Source of the DNA: Saccopteryx bilineata
Lineage: Eukaryota; Chordata; Mammalia; Chiroptera; Emballonuridae
Assembly: GCF_036850765.1 (NCBI RefSeq)
Contig: NC_089492.1
Coordinates: forward strand, 183,660,106 to 183,724,105
Direction: 5' to 3'
DNA length: 64,000 bases
Positions 49,255 through 61,141 of this stretch are shown piece by piece. Position numbers and translations under genes: made by a program. Below the pieces are notes generated by a model. That model was given only the letters and a program-made list of their open reading frames with translations. It made no database searches and was not told the origin of the DNA. Each line of letters starts with the position of its first letter. Within the stretch, counting starts at the first letter, position 1.

Positions 49255-50107
49255 AAGAATAATGTATCAGCAATAATGTGTATGGATGCTATAATAAAAT
49301 TCTGCCATCAAATATATAAATATATACTGTTTTATCTTTTGCCATCAGCCTCTCCCGAAAACATGAAAACTAAAATTTTATCTCTTCTTTTTCATTAATC
49401 CTTCAATATAGAGTTCTACCAACTTTCTATTGTAAAAATTAATATTCTTTCTAGAAGCACAAGGCATTTTTGAATAACTTTATATTAGTCTTCAAGAAGT
49501 TTAATATGATCAGGTAAGAGGTCAAGGCAAAAGATTAAGACAGAACTCCTTTAATAGCTACTTACATATATCAATGCTGCTGATAAACAGAGTGACCGAA
49601 GACATTCTGATCTGATTATCTATGTATCTTTTCTCTCTAGCGGTAGAGAATCAAACTAGGTACAAGGCGCCAACCAAGAAGAATAAGTCAAGAAAAATAT
49701 TCAGGTGACTTACACACTGTACTCCCTATGTTACACAACCATATAATAGCCAATCTTGGAAAATTATCCCAATTATTTCTGGGAGTCTCCACTTGATTTT
49801 TAACATGTCACCAAGCCCTGCTGTGATCATGGGCACTGGCTATTTTCCCTTGTATGCTGTTAGCCCCTTCAGTGAGGTTTCCTGCCCTCACTGCTGGAAA
49901 AGCCACCTTACTACTAAAGGATGCTTGCTCTGTGTCAGGGCACAGATGTCCATGGTAATGAAACTGACCTCCCACAAGAAAGCAGCACTTTGGTGGACCC
50001 AGGACATGCTCAGAAAACATTCTTACAACTGTCTGAACCTTGGCAAAAGACATGCTATAGGCTCATACAGGAACTTCTGGTATGTGTACATCCAGGTAGT
50101 CTTTTCT

Positions 50108-50485
50108 TTTTCTTTCTTATTTTTGATGGAAACAGGAACAGAGAGTCAGAGAGAGGGACAGATAGAAAGGGAGAGAGATGAGTAGCATTAATTCTTCATT
50201 GTGGCACCTTAGTTGTTTAGTGATTGATTTCTCATATGTGCTTTGACAAGAGCTACAGCAGAGTGAGTGACCCCTTGCTCAAGCCAGCGACCTTGGGTCT
50301 GAAGCCATTGACCTTTGGGCTCAAGCCAGTGACCCTGAGGTCATGTCTATGATCCCATGCTCAAGCCAGCGACCCCACACTCAAGCTGGTGAGCCCGTGC
50401 TCAAGCCGGCGACCTTGGGATTCCAAACCTGGGTCTTCCGGGTCCCAGTCTGACGCTCTATCCACTGCGCCACTGCCTGGTCAGG
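50108..50485 (-). repeat. SINE (GCCTGACCAGG type), reverse, with target duplication
   Basis: CCAGGTAGTCTTTTCTT (from 50092) and CCAGGTATTCTTTTCTT (from 50486) flank it. The body holds four or five repeated ctcaagccagcgacc units. Confidence 0.93.
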
Positions 50486-52008
50486 CCAGGTATTCTTTTC
50501 TTAACTTGAGCCTTACCTAGGTTCCCTGTACTTAACTGTCTTTACTTCTTTAAAGAATAATGCTTCTGATGAACACATATCTCTGGGTCAAGAGCCAAAG
50601 AATGATTCAATGAAGGGAGGAAGCTCTGGGCAGGGTTGATCATTGCTGAGCAACTGTCAAGAACAGTATCATGGTTGGGTTGATGTGCACATGCACAGCT
50701 CAGACAATACAAGGATGTAACAATGTAACAGAGGGCATATTAAATTTATTAGCCACTCATTCATTCCCAGAGTATGATGGTTCTAGATTTCCCCTATGCC
50801 TCTGCTTTGATGGGCCTCCATCAACAACATATACAGCCCTTGATGACTTTCTAAGGCAAGGCAAGAGATGACAAGTAGGAAACAGTTCCTAGGATGTCTT
50901 CTCTCCTGCCCCATCTGATTGGGACACCTGGACTGCTCCAGGAGCTGCAGACTTAGGTGAAGCTCATGCTTTCTTCACAGTCACTCCCAAAGGGCCAGTC
51001 CTCACCCCGGGTCATTAGCAATTCCCCAGGAGAGTCAGCAGGCAGATGTTGAGGTGGAGGCAGGGAGGCAGCTGGCAGGGACCGCCAACCTCCTTTTGTC
51101 TTTCTGTCAATGGGGCTGCAGCTGTTTTCTCCAACTGTTTCCCAGGGCCTCTTCTGAGCTCCTACTTCTGGAAGAAATAACTCACATTCAGATGGGATCC
51201 CATGCTTTTTAGAAACCTGGAAACACAAAAACTCCACAGAGTCTCACATGCACAAGTAGAGGGGTTTTGGTCAAATTCTTTTGCAAAGTTTTCTGTAGTT
51301 CTCCTTTATTAGGAGTCACATGTCCCCTGCTGTCTCCTGATCCATCACTCTACAATTTTAAATGTAAAGCTTCACTTTTAAACCAACAGCCCTAGAGGCC
51401 AAAGGCGTGGAATAGCATAGCTTTTCTCATTAAATGCAAACTGCTTTCCCATGCCTGACGATCTTTCAGAAATCCATATTTCTATATATGTGATGTAACA
51501 AAAAGCAAAGACCCCCCCATACTTACACCTTTTTGTTGTTGTTCCAGCAGCATAATGAATTTTAAGAATGTCTCACCAGTCTGGATTTGCATTTTTGTAT
51601 TCTTTGAAAATCTTTTGTTAATTCTAAAAAGATCAGAAAACATGGAGTTCTAAAAATGAAACGAGTTTATTTGTCCAGGAAGGGTCTATGTGCCCGGGAC
51701 AGGGGGACGAGAGTAGAAATGGAGGGTGACATGGGTGCTTCACGTAGATTTTACATGGATCATACAGGAAACAACATGAATGGTGTCTCACTCATTTCCT
51801 GGCCTTACCTATCCAGCGCCTTGTGAGAAGACACTGCCTCCCCTCAGATATGTTTCAAAGAGGACCCTGATTTTATAGCACCGATCTGCCTGAGGACTGC
51901 CAATTCCCAGCCTGGTGATGTTAGTCCAAATTCTCTTCTTTCCCTTATAGCTTTTTTTTTTAAACTTCCTCACACACTGGTCACAAAAGATATTTAGCAT
52001 GCTTATAT

Positions 52009-52048
52009 CACACACACACACACACACTCACTCACTCACTCACTCACA
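52009..52048. repeat. (CA)n(CTCA)n microsatellite
   Basis: About nine CA units followed by about five CTCA units. Confidence 0.9.
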
Positions 52049-52339
52049 TACTCCCATATGTGCAGTCTGACATGTGCGGCCAGAGGGAGTAACCCGAGTA
52101 AAAAGCCTGTACTGAATTCCTAGTACAATTTGCAAAGCAATATGGTGCTTCCGATTCAGACCAATAAGTAAAAGTAAGTGAAATCATTTTGATGATTTGA
52201 GAAATTAACACAAAGAAAAACCTATTTAAATTAAATAAATTTGATTTATCCCTCTAATGGAGATATTTTAAGCTTATGCACTTCCAAAATGAATCCACTG
52301 TCAATACTGTGAGAGCAAGGCCACCTTCTCTAAATGTCC

Positions 52340-52664
52340 TCAGTTTAAATCAGTGGGCATTCCAGCTTTCATGGTGGGCAGTAGCGGAGCAACCAGAGTA
52401 TAAATAAAAAGATAGATTTAACTATAGTAAGTTGTCTTATAAAGATTTATTCTGCCAAACTTAGCGAAAATCCGACATAAAGTACTTGGTAAGTAATTAT
52501 TATATACTTTAACTTGCTGTAACTCTGCTTTATAAATTTTATAAAGTAAAGTTACTTCCCTACTTTATAAATCACCATTACTGTGGAACTGATGGGCGGT
52601 TAGAAAATTTTACTACTAACAGAGATACAAAAGTGGGCGGTCAGTATATAAAGGTTGACTACTT
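52340..52664. mobile_element. Non-autonomous DNA transposon (MITE), probably hAT
   Basis: A non-coding, AT-rich unit with a GC-rich left end (atggtgggcagtagcggagc) and right end (aaaggttgactacttctgg). It contains a palindromic core: ctttataaattttataaag at about 52531-52549. I believe I have seen this unit repeated in bat genomes, but I cannot name the family. A target duplication was not found. Confidence 0.5.
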
Positions 52665-52704
52665 CTGGTCTAGATCCTTAAATATGCCATCTCTTTTTCC
52701 TTCT

Positions 52705-52905
52705 TCACAGAAAATACTTTAGGTTTGACAGACTATACGTACAGTCTCAGTCACAACTACTCTCCTCTCACTATAATGTGAAAGCAGTACAGACAACATA
52801 CACATGAATCAGCGTGTCTGTGTTCCAATAAAGCTTTATTTACACAGATAGGCAGCAGGCCAGATTGGGCCCTCAGGCTGTACTTTGGCTGTTCCTGCCA
52901 TAGAG
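52705..52905. repeat. hAT-Charlie-type MITE (MER family)
   Basis: gaaaatactttaggtttgac, tcagtcacaactactctcct, tgttccaataaagctttatt and gccagattgggccctcaggc match a common mammalian hAT MITE whose full form ends GCCGACCCCTG. It lies right next to the MITE at 52340-52664. Confidence 0.7.
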
Positions 52906-53371
52906 TGTCACCAATGCCTGAAAACTCTGTCCGTGAATAATCAGTCATTGGGAGTGGGACCACAAGAACTGCCACAACTTCCTCAATGTGAAGTATTTTG
53001 GTACCTCAATGCGAACTAAAAGGGGTGATTCTTTAGTCACATGCTGTGTAGTTCTTAATCTTGTAAGCGAGGCATAATAAGCTGAGTCCTTTAACACATT
53101 AGATAAAGAATACAAGCACTGGCCCAAGGCCAAAAAGAATAATGCTGGTGTGTGAGAAGGCAAAGGCAAGTGCTTACTCATTGTACAGTCTGATTTATAG
53201 ACTGTGGGTGGCGAGAAAGGAAGGAAGGCCTAACATCCTCTTCTTCACTATCATTGTGATGAAGGAAATACCTGTCAGGCCCGTCCTGCATTGGCTTTTC
53301 TTAATTGGCACACTATTTCCGTAACTGCTGAGCATTCCCCTCTCCCCTATACCAACTCTTCCAAGGCTGAT

Positions 53372-53512
53372 TTCTTTCCTTTCCCTTCCCTTCTCCTTCC
53401 CCTTCCCCTTCCCCTTTCCCTTCCCTTCCCTTCCCTTCCCTTTTCTTCCCTTCCCTTTCTTCCTTTCCCTTCCCTTTCCTCCCTCCCTCCATCCTTCTCT
53501 CTCTCTCTCTTT
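53372..53512. repeat. (CCCTT)n polypyrimidine tract
   Basis: Over 130 bases almost purely C/T on the + strand, in CCCTT/CCTTC units, ending in (TC)n and T8 next to a SINE. Confidence 0.95.
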
Positions 53513-53514
53513 TT

Positions 53515-53823
53515 TTTGAGAGAGAGAGAGACAGAGAAAGAGAATGGGAGATACAAGAAAAAAAAGAGAAGGTGAGAAGCTAAATTAACTCATGGTGGCT
53601 TTCATTTTATTTATGTGTTGATTACTTTTCATATATGCCTTGATCGGGGTCCTAAGTCAAACCAGTGACCTTTGGGCTCAAGGTGGTGAGCTCTGGAATC
53701 GTGTGGATGATTCCACTGCTCAAGTCGGTGACCCTGCCCTGACGAGTCTGCGTTCAGAGTCGGTGACCTCGGGGTTTCGAACCAGCGACCCCACTTTATC
53801 CACTGAGTCAGCACTGGTCAGGC
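53515..53823 (-). repeat. SINE (GCCTGACCAGG type), reverse, diverged
   Basis: (GA)n start, ttgattacttttcatatatg, ggtgacc repeats and a head remnant (ccactgagtcagcactggtc). The left border is blurred by the adjoining polypyrimidine tract. Confidence 0.85.
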
Positions 53824-54804
53824 TCCCATGCTGATTTCTCATTCTCCATTCTGGTTTTTGGATTTCTGTCCATTGCTTGTGCTTTGGCCACATGAGGATT
53901 AGCATTTTGGTAATTTTGTAGTCAGACAGAGCTGTAGAGGTTTGGCTGCAGCTGTAAGTTCCTTCATGTATGGCAGCTAGAAGCATGCTTTTCAATATGA
54001 TTTACTGCTTCATCTATTAATTGACCTTAAAATGACTTATTTCCTCTAACAGGGCCAATGGCCTTGGGGCTCTGTCATCATGCAACATGAGGATGACTAT
54101 GACTGATGTACATAAAGGAGATGAGAATTTCTCCCTTAAATCAACTTGGCTTGTCAAATAAGCAGTTTGAAAACTTTTTATAGAAATGTTTAATGTTTAC
54201 GAAAATGCTCCATAAACTTTTACAAACTTCAGCATTCTATTATTAATAAACAAACATATCACATAACACATAATATACATTTATGACAGATTTAAATTAA
54301 TTTCTTAGGTAGTTTAAACCTGACATAATATATAGGCTTGTTTTTTTAAAAAAAGCTTATTTTATTGTTGCCTGGACAGTCATACGAATTTGCAGTTCCC
54401 TCATGGAAAACGCCCAAGCATATCTATTTGTTGACCATGAGGTGAGAATCAGATTTCACAGGCTATGGCCCCAAATGGCTCTGTTGGTTGAGGACTGTGA
54501 AAAGAGAGGGCAATGTGACAAAAAAAGTGAAATGGGGAGCCCTGGGTGGGCAGGGGAAGAGCTCCAAGGATGGGCTACCCCGACATGGCAGGTTCCAGAC
54601 AGAAGCCGCCCATTCAACTTCCACAAATACAAGTCACTATGGAGGGTTTGCTGAAGGCTTGCCTTGTATGGGACAGGGAATGGGCTTCTTGGGGTGGCAT
54701 GTGCAGGTAGATGCATTGGTTCAGTCAAATTTGGGGAGGACAGCTCTTACATAGTATCATTCTAATATGCAGGAAGATGTAATTACCCATCTTAGCATCC
54801 TTTT

Positions 54805-55195
54805 TTTTTTTCTTTCTGCATTCTTCTGAAGCTGGAAACAGGGAGAGACAGTCAGACAGACTCCCGCTTGTGCCCGACCAGGATCCACCCGGTACGCCCA
54901 TCAGGGGGTGACGCTCTGCCCACCAGGGGGCGATACTCTACCCCTCCAGGGCATCGCTCTGCTGCGACCAGAGCCACTCTAGCGCCTGGGGCAAAGGCCA
55001 AGGAGCCATCCCCAGTGCCCGGGCCATCTTTGCTCCATTGGAGCCTTGCTGCGGGAGGGGAAGAGAGAGACAGAGAGGAAGGAGAGGGGGTGGAGAAGCA
55101 GATGGGCACTTCTCCTGTGTGCCCTGGCCGGGAATCGAACCCGGGACTTCTGCACGCCAGGCCGACGCTCTACCACTGAGCCAACCGGCCAGGGC
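54805..55195 (-). repeat. SINE (GGCCCTGGCC type), reverse, with 14-bp duplication and doubled CTCF-like box
   Basis: CTTAGCATCCTTTT at 54791-54804 is repeated at 55196-55209. The body has two tandem copies of the CTCF-like segment: CCCATCAGGGGGTGACGC (54896-54913) and GCCCACCAGGGGGCGATAC (54918-54936). Confidence 0.95.
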
Positions 55196-56154
55196 CTTAG
55201 CATCCTTTTAAAGAGAGAATTTGGTAAATTACAATATGAACCTGAGCAAAACACGGAAAATCATAACAGTTAAAAGGAGGCTTGTATTTATAGCTGGTAA
55301 AACTGTTCAATACACGAATTACCTGTCAGCACCCACTGTTTATCTGTTTGCCTATTTTTGTTTTCCAAAGGAATGAACAAGGCTACCCACTTGAAGAACT
55401 ATTGTTTTAATGATTCAATGGGCAAAGAACATAAAAGTTTCATGTTCGCACTTCCTAAAATAGGAGCACATTTATATTTCAAAAGAATTGCCTTGAGAAT
55501 CAGAGGGAAAAGCAATTTTCCAGGGTTTGTAACTTTGGATGATTTTTCCTGTTTATACTCTGTCTAAAAATGACTACTTAGTTAGCACATATGCAATTTT
55601 CTTGTCTATTATAAAAATCTTTGTGTTCTAACTAAGAAGAGTGAAAAAGAACACAATGGAGATAAATAAAAAAATGAATTACTCTTATTAGCATTTTGCA
55701 TGAGATTCAAGGTATCTTGCCAGTAAACAAAGATGAAAAACAACTGTTCTGAAAATTGCTCACTTATAATCCAGTTGTGCTATTTAAATATTCAGGGCAG
55801 AACATAAAGTCTATGCAGGAGCTGCAGAAAAATCACACGCAACCACACCTGATGCCAACTGTGGTGGATGAGGGAGAAAGAGCACTACATACCACGGAAA
55901 GAACTCTGCCAACATCAGACATGAACAAAAAAAAATTTTTAAGTATAAATGATTAGAGCTTCATTTACCTAAATTTGAATAATAGTATCACTAGAATAGC
56001 ACAAGTTCAAACTCAGGCTCCAGCTAAAAAAATTTTCCCAAGTATCTTCTGAGTTTTAAAATTATTAATGAAACCTTCCCAGCTGTTAACTATAACTGTT
56101 AAGATGGGGAAACATCTCTCCCAGGCATTTAATTTAGATGTTCTCTTAGCTAAG

Positions 56155-56325
56155 TGGGATGGAGAGGGAAACAGTACCCGTGAAAGAACCAATTTGGGTG
56201 ATGGGTATACAACATAATCAACAGTTCAAATGCTGTAGAAACATTGACCTGAAACCTATGTACTGTTACTGATCAATGTAACCCTGTTAAATTTAATTTT
56301 CTAAATAAAATTAAAGGTTTCCTTT
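56155..56325 (+). mobile_element. L1 LINE 3' end fragment, forward
   Basis: gtgatgggtatacaacataa, acctgaaacctatgtactgt and atcaatgtaaccctgttaaa match the end of mammalian L1 3'UTRs as I remember them. No coding part. Confidence 0.65.
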
Positions 56326-56569
56326 TTCATGGGCCTTTAGATTATTAAAAATGTTCCTTAAAAATTTCATTCAAAACTTCTGTGTTAAGTCACTTCTTTT
56401 TCTTTCAGACATGAATTGAGAAACTCAACTTAAGATACATGACTTGTTAGGCTTTCTATCTAATAACTGGCCTATTCTTCCAGAAAAGGTGAATACATCT
56501 CTCCCTTTCTTGAAGGATAATAATTTTTAGCACTGGTTGGGTACAGAGAACCTGTTTTCATATTCCAGT

Positions 56570-56665
56570 GTAGCCAGACAGCTACATGACCTTGATTAGC
56601 AGCTCAACCCCTTTGGCCTCAGTTTGCTAATGTATAAAATTAAAGGTGCTGGAAGCAATGATGGA
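56570..56665 (+). repeat. MIR SINE core, forward
   Basis: gctacatgaccttgattagc and ctcagtttgctaatgtataa are a degraded MIR core. Confidence 0.6.
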
Positions 56666-56839
56666 GAGTGTCCATTAAAGCCCTACTGTGCTCTAATTAT
56701 ATTACCTTTTCAAACCAGGAAATCAGTTGTGAAGTGGATGAAGAGCCTCATAAATAGTCTCCTTGAGACATAGGTAGAAAGCCCATAGTAGGGGGAAAGA
56801 AATCTCTGAATAAGCCAATTTAAAAGCATCAGATCAGCT

Positions 56840-57275
56840 TTTTTTAAAATAAATTTTTATTAATGTTAATGGGGTGACATCAATAAATCAGGGTACATAT
56901 ATTCAAAGAAAACATGTCCAGATTATCTTGTCATTCACTTATGTTGCATACCCATCACCCAAAGTCAGATTGTCCTCCATCACCTTTTATCTAGTTTTCT
57001 TTGTGCCCCTCCCCTCCCCCTCTCCTCCTTCCCTCCCACGCCCCCCTCCCCCCCACCCCTGGTAACCACCACACTCTTGTCCATGTCTCTTAGTCTCATT
57101 TTTATGTCCCATCAATGTATGGAATCATGTAGTTCTTGTTTTTTTCTGATTTACTAATTTCACTCCGTATAATGTTATCAAGATCCCACCATTTTGTTGT
57201 AAATGATCCGATGTCATTTCTTATGGTTGAGTAGTATTCTATAGTGTATATGTGCCACATCTTCTTTATCCAGAT
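56840..57275 (-). mobile_element. L1 LINE 3' end, reverse
   Basis: A poly(T)/A-rich start, then ttaatggggtgacatcaata, a C-rich tract (57005-57058) and gagtagtattctatagtgta form the reverse of an L1 3'UTR. Heavily 5'-truncated; no ORF2 remains. Confidence 0.75.
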
Positions 57276-58274
57276 CAGATCAGCTTTTGAGGTAGTAGTT
57301 CATGCAACAAAATTACCTTTAACCAAAGCTTGAAGACTACTGGATCCTTCATAGGATGGTTTATGCATAGCTTATTCATTGCTTCCTGCTAAGTTCACAA
57401 ATGGTTGTGAGAAGTCCTTCCACGGATAAAAGTATGATGGACATGACCCATCCTTATGACTGTCTGACTTTATGAGAGGATCAAAAAATCATAGAGAAGA
57501 AAAAGAAAATAATATATTGCAAGAAAAGTGGTCTGAGAACTCAGGTTGCAGTTGTTCATATAAATGTGTAGATTAAGAGGAATAAACTCTGAATCAAATG
57601 TGTAGATTAGTCAATGTTCAAATTATGCAGAGCTCTGTCCCACTATTATGCGTTTGAGAACATTTAAAAGGGAAAAAAGGGGAAAGGGAAATAGTATACA
57701 ATAAATTTAAATCAATGAGAGAATGTGTTCTAAAAGGACCTACACTTTCTCAACAAAACTTGCCATTAGCATCCCAGACTTAAGCACACCTTGACCCATT
57801 AGTCTTTATCCTATTAGAAGAATGACTGTCTAGCTACCTTCTAAATGACACCTACTACAGGGTTGTGCACACAGTAGGTTATTAATACATTCCAATAGAA
57901 TCAATTTGTTGAAGCTGGAGTTCCATAGTAACCGTTTCTCTGGAAAGTTAATCTAAACTCATTGAAAACAAACTCATCCAGCTCAAGGTCAAAAATTCCT
58001 TTTGGGATCTCCCAGTTGTATTTTGCCTAATTTTTTCTTTAAAGAGAAGCAATGTTTATTTTTGGTCTCATTTTTCTCTAACTGAGACTGTTTTAATTTC
58101 CATGAGTTGCTTTACTAAACTGGACCCCAGGAGCAATTCATTCATTGATGCAGATTGTGGGTATGTAGTGTGGTGGCCCCAACATGGAGCCCTCTCACAC
58201 TCTGTTCTTCCTTCAGACTGACCATGAGTCCCTGCATTCCAATGCCAACGGGCTGCCTTCTGCCAACAGCCAAC

Positions 58275-58421
58275 TGTGAAAAGTCTTTTTTTAAATTTAA
58301 ATTTGTATTTACTTATGTTTGGCCAATGAAAATTATATTTAAGGTATAAAGTATGAAGGTTTGATATAGGTAGACATTGCGAAATGATTACTACAATCAA
58401 ACGAATTAACATATCCATCAC

Positions 58422-58458
<37 letters not shown>

Positions 58459-58800
58459 TGAGAACAATTGAGATCTACTCTCTTTGCAAATTTCAAGTAT
58501 ATTATCCATTAATTATAGTCACCGTGCTGTACATTAGGTCTCCCGAACTTATAACTGTAAGTTTGTACCCTTTGATCAATATCTCACCTTTGCCCCCTAC
58601 TTCCCAGACTCTGGTAATAACCATTCTACTCTTTTACTATAAATCTGACTTTTTTTTTTTAAGGTTCTACAGACAACTGAGACTATGTAATATTTGTCTT
58701 TCCATGTTGGCTTATCTCAGCCTAATGTCCTCCAGGTTCATCCATGTTGTTGCAAATGGCAGGATTTAAGGCTGAATAAGATTCCATTGTATGTATATAC
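58275..58800 (-). mobile_element. L1 LINE 3' end (older), reverse, with (TG)n
   Basis: catatccatcacattgtgtg, the (TG)n at 58423-58457, agtcaccgtgctgtacatta and gtttgtaccctttgatcaat match an L1MA-like 3'UTR in reverse. Confidence 0.75.
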
Positions 58801-58989
58801 TACAATTTCTGAAAAGTGCTTTAATCAAGTCCTTTTTAGATGTGATTCCCTGTAATATGCAGCCATGACTGGAACAACCTGCAAATAAAGAAGACCCATG
58901 ACAAATCTGGCTCAGTGGAGCTGTGGCTAAGGTACTTTGTGTTCATCAAATGCTCCAAGGACTCCTCTACCTTTTCCAGCACCCCACCC

Positions 58990-59260
58990 CCCGCAGTTAG
59001 TCACAAGCCTTGTTCTGGTTAATAGATTATGAGCAGAAGTGATATGTGTGCTTCCTTCATGACCCCTTACTTTGCTATGGAAATGTTGGAGCCATGTGTT
59101 CTGGAAGTTTCTAATGTCTACATGCTAGTTAAAGACCATTTGACTCATATTAGGTTTTAGTCTAGTGAAAAATAAACCTTAACTGCTTTAAGCTATTGGA
59201 ATTTAGGATTTTCCTATTAGGGCAGCCAGCATTATTTATTCTGGCTAATCAGAGTCTAGC
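58990..59260 (+). mobile_element. Old LTR-like fragment
   Basis: tggttaatagattatgagca, gaagtgatatgtgtgcttcc and taactgctttaagctattgg are typical of old MaLR-type LTRs. Heavily decayed; borders approximate. Confidence 0.4.
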
Positions 59261-59499
59261 AGAATATAGCATTCAAATTCACAATAAAAGGGAAGGAACT
59301 AGTGTTCACTAATACAATTGGGAGAATTACTCATTTGTGCTCTTGATGACCTTGGATGGGAAGTCCATCTTACAGATGTGGAAACTAAGGCTTGACAGGA
59401 ACCCAGCCAATAAACAGTGGATGGAACTTTCAATCTAAGGTCCAGTTTCACAGTCTTTGATTGATCTTTTTACTAGAACACTTTTCTCTCAAACTTCAT

Positions 59500-59665
59500 T
59501 GTGCATCAGGATCACATTTGTTAAAAATGCAGGTTTCTAGTCCCCACCCTCAGAAGTGCTGATTCAGAGTCTGTGTAGGGCCTGGAAATGTGCATTTTAA
59601 CAAATTCCTAGCAGATACTTACGTCACTGACCCAGTGACCGCATTGTGGGAGCCACTGCACTGGA
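59500..59665. repeat. MER5-like hAT MITE
   Basis: gtgcatcaggatcacatttg, ttaaaaatgcaggtttctag, gtgctgattcagagtctgtg and gcattttaacaaattcctag form a fairly complete MER5A-like unit. Confidence 0.7.
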
Positions 59666-60044
59666 CTACCTTTCTTCTTACATTGCACCAGGCACGAGTG
59701 CCTTGAGACCCAAACCTTAGCATCAAATGTTACAGACCTTCCTACTCACTGCAAACAGAGTTACTGGGATGCAATGAAAAGCCCACTTAAATTTAAGATG
59801 GAAGGAAATTTCCTATTTCCTCTTCCTTCCATGGCTTATCTCTCCCTTGAGCACATTAGCACACACCAGCCTGAGCCACTGATCTAGAACTCCATCATCC
59901 CACATGATCTCTACCCAACCATAGTTGCCTGGAAGGGAAATTCTTTTCAACATAAAAACTGAACAAACAAACATTTTTTTTTTTCTTCTCAGCATGTGTA
60001 CTTGCAATAGGAAAGTCTCAGATTTAGGAGATGTGTTTCTCTTT

Positions 60045-60185
60045 GCCACTTATCTGTAAGATTATTAGCTCAGCTTCCTCATCTACAAAATGGGCTTATT
60101 CCAATAGCAGCCACCTTGCAGGGCTATGGTGACGGTTACCAGATGAGGTGCTGATGGGAAAGCATTTTGTCAACAGCAAGGGGCT
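60045..60185 (+). repeat. MIR SINE 3' part, forward
   Basis: cagcttcctcatctacaaaa, tgggcttattccaatagcag and accttgcagggctatggtga match the forward MIR core. Confidence 0.7.
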
Positions 60186-61116
60186 CTAAAGTCTTCAATA
60201 ATGTCACGTCAGGGGTCATCACCCTGATTGCTAATCTCTGAACGTAGACAGGCTGATGTTCTTTTACTTAGCCAGATATTCCAAGAAACAGGGCTTTTCT
60301 TTCTGCCTCATGCTAACATGAACAACAAACAAGAATAATCATTGCAGATTACCCAAATAATGACCAGGAGAAAAATCACAGGAAAACTAAAGTGCTCCCT
60401 TTATCTAACTATTGCAGGTAAAGTGGAACCTCTTAAAATGTGGCCAGAGAGTAGCCTAGAGTAATTGTCTATTTGCTTAGTCTGTATTGAACACAGCTGT
60501 ACCCTCTCCACCCCCTGCACCCCAATTTTGAAATGCTGCTGGAATAATCAGCCATCTATAAAAGCTATGAAATGGAAAACAAAATAAGACTCCTTATCCC
60601 CTATGATGGCACTTTTTTTTTAAACCTTTGCAAGTTTTAAACACAGAGATTGATTATGTTCCTGCTGGGTGAAAGCAGCTCCTTTGTCTTCTGCACTTAC
60701 TGTATCACTGAAAAATGCACAGGCGACCGGGGCAGCCACAAGTCACAGATGCAGAGCTCTGGACTTGCCTGACAAGATGTGGCTTTGTTCCTTGACATCC
60801 AGTGTGGGGCTTGCACATTGGGATTTCTCTCCTGTGTGCGCACAGTGTCGGGGCTCCGAAACGCCATCTTAGTAACAGGATGACAAGGACTCAGTCTGTA
60901 CTGCATTTCTGAAACAGCTGGAGGCTGGGATGAGAGGGCAAGGGGCTACATACGTCTCTGTAACGGCTCTGAGACAACTCCGAGAGCTGTGGATCACTGT
61001 GATGGGTGTGGTTTGTGCCTCTATGCCCACTACTATGTGGTTTTGAAGTTTTATTTCATCTCCTCTCAACAGCCTCACTCAAACCTTACCAGGACACATT
61101 CTCATCTTTCATTTAA

Positions 61117-61141
61117 ACAAACAAACAAACAAACAAACAAT
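61117..61141. repeat. (AAAC)n microsatellite
   Basis: Six AAAC units in intronic sequence. Confidence 0.95.

Noticed and set aside
50250..50430. CRISPR-like repeated units (ctcaagccagcgacc)
   Set aside because: These are internal tandem units of the SINE at 50108, seen in every copy of the family; no CRISPR context exists in a mammal.
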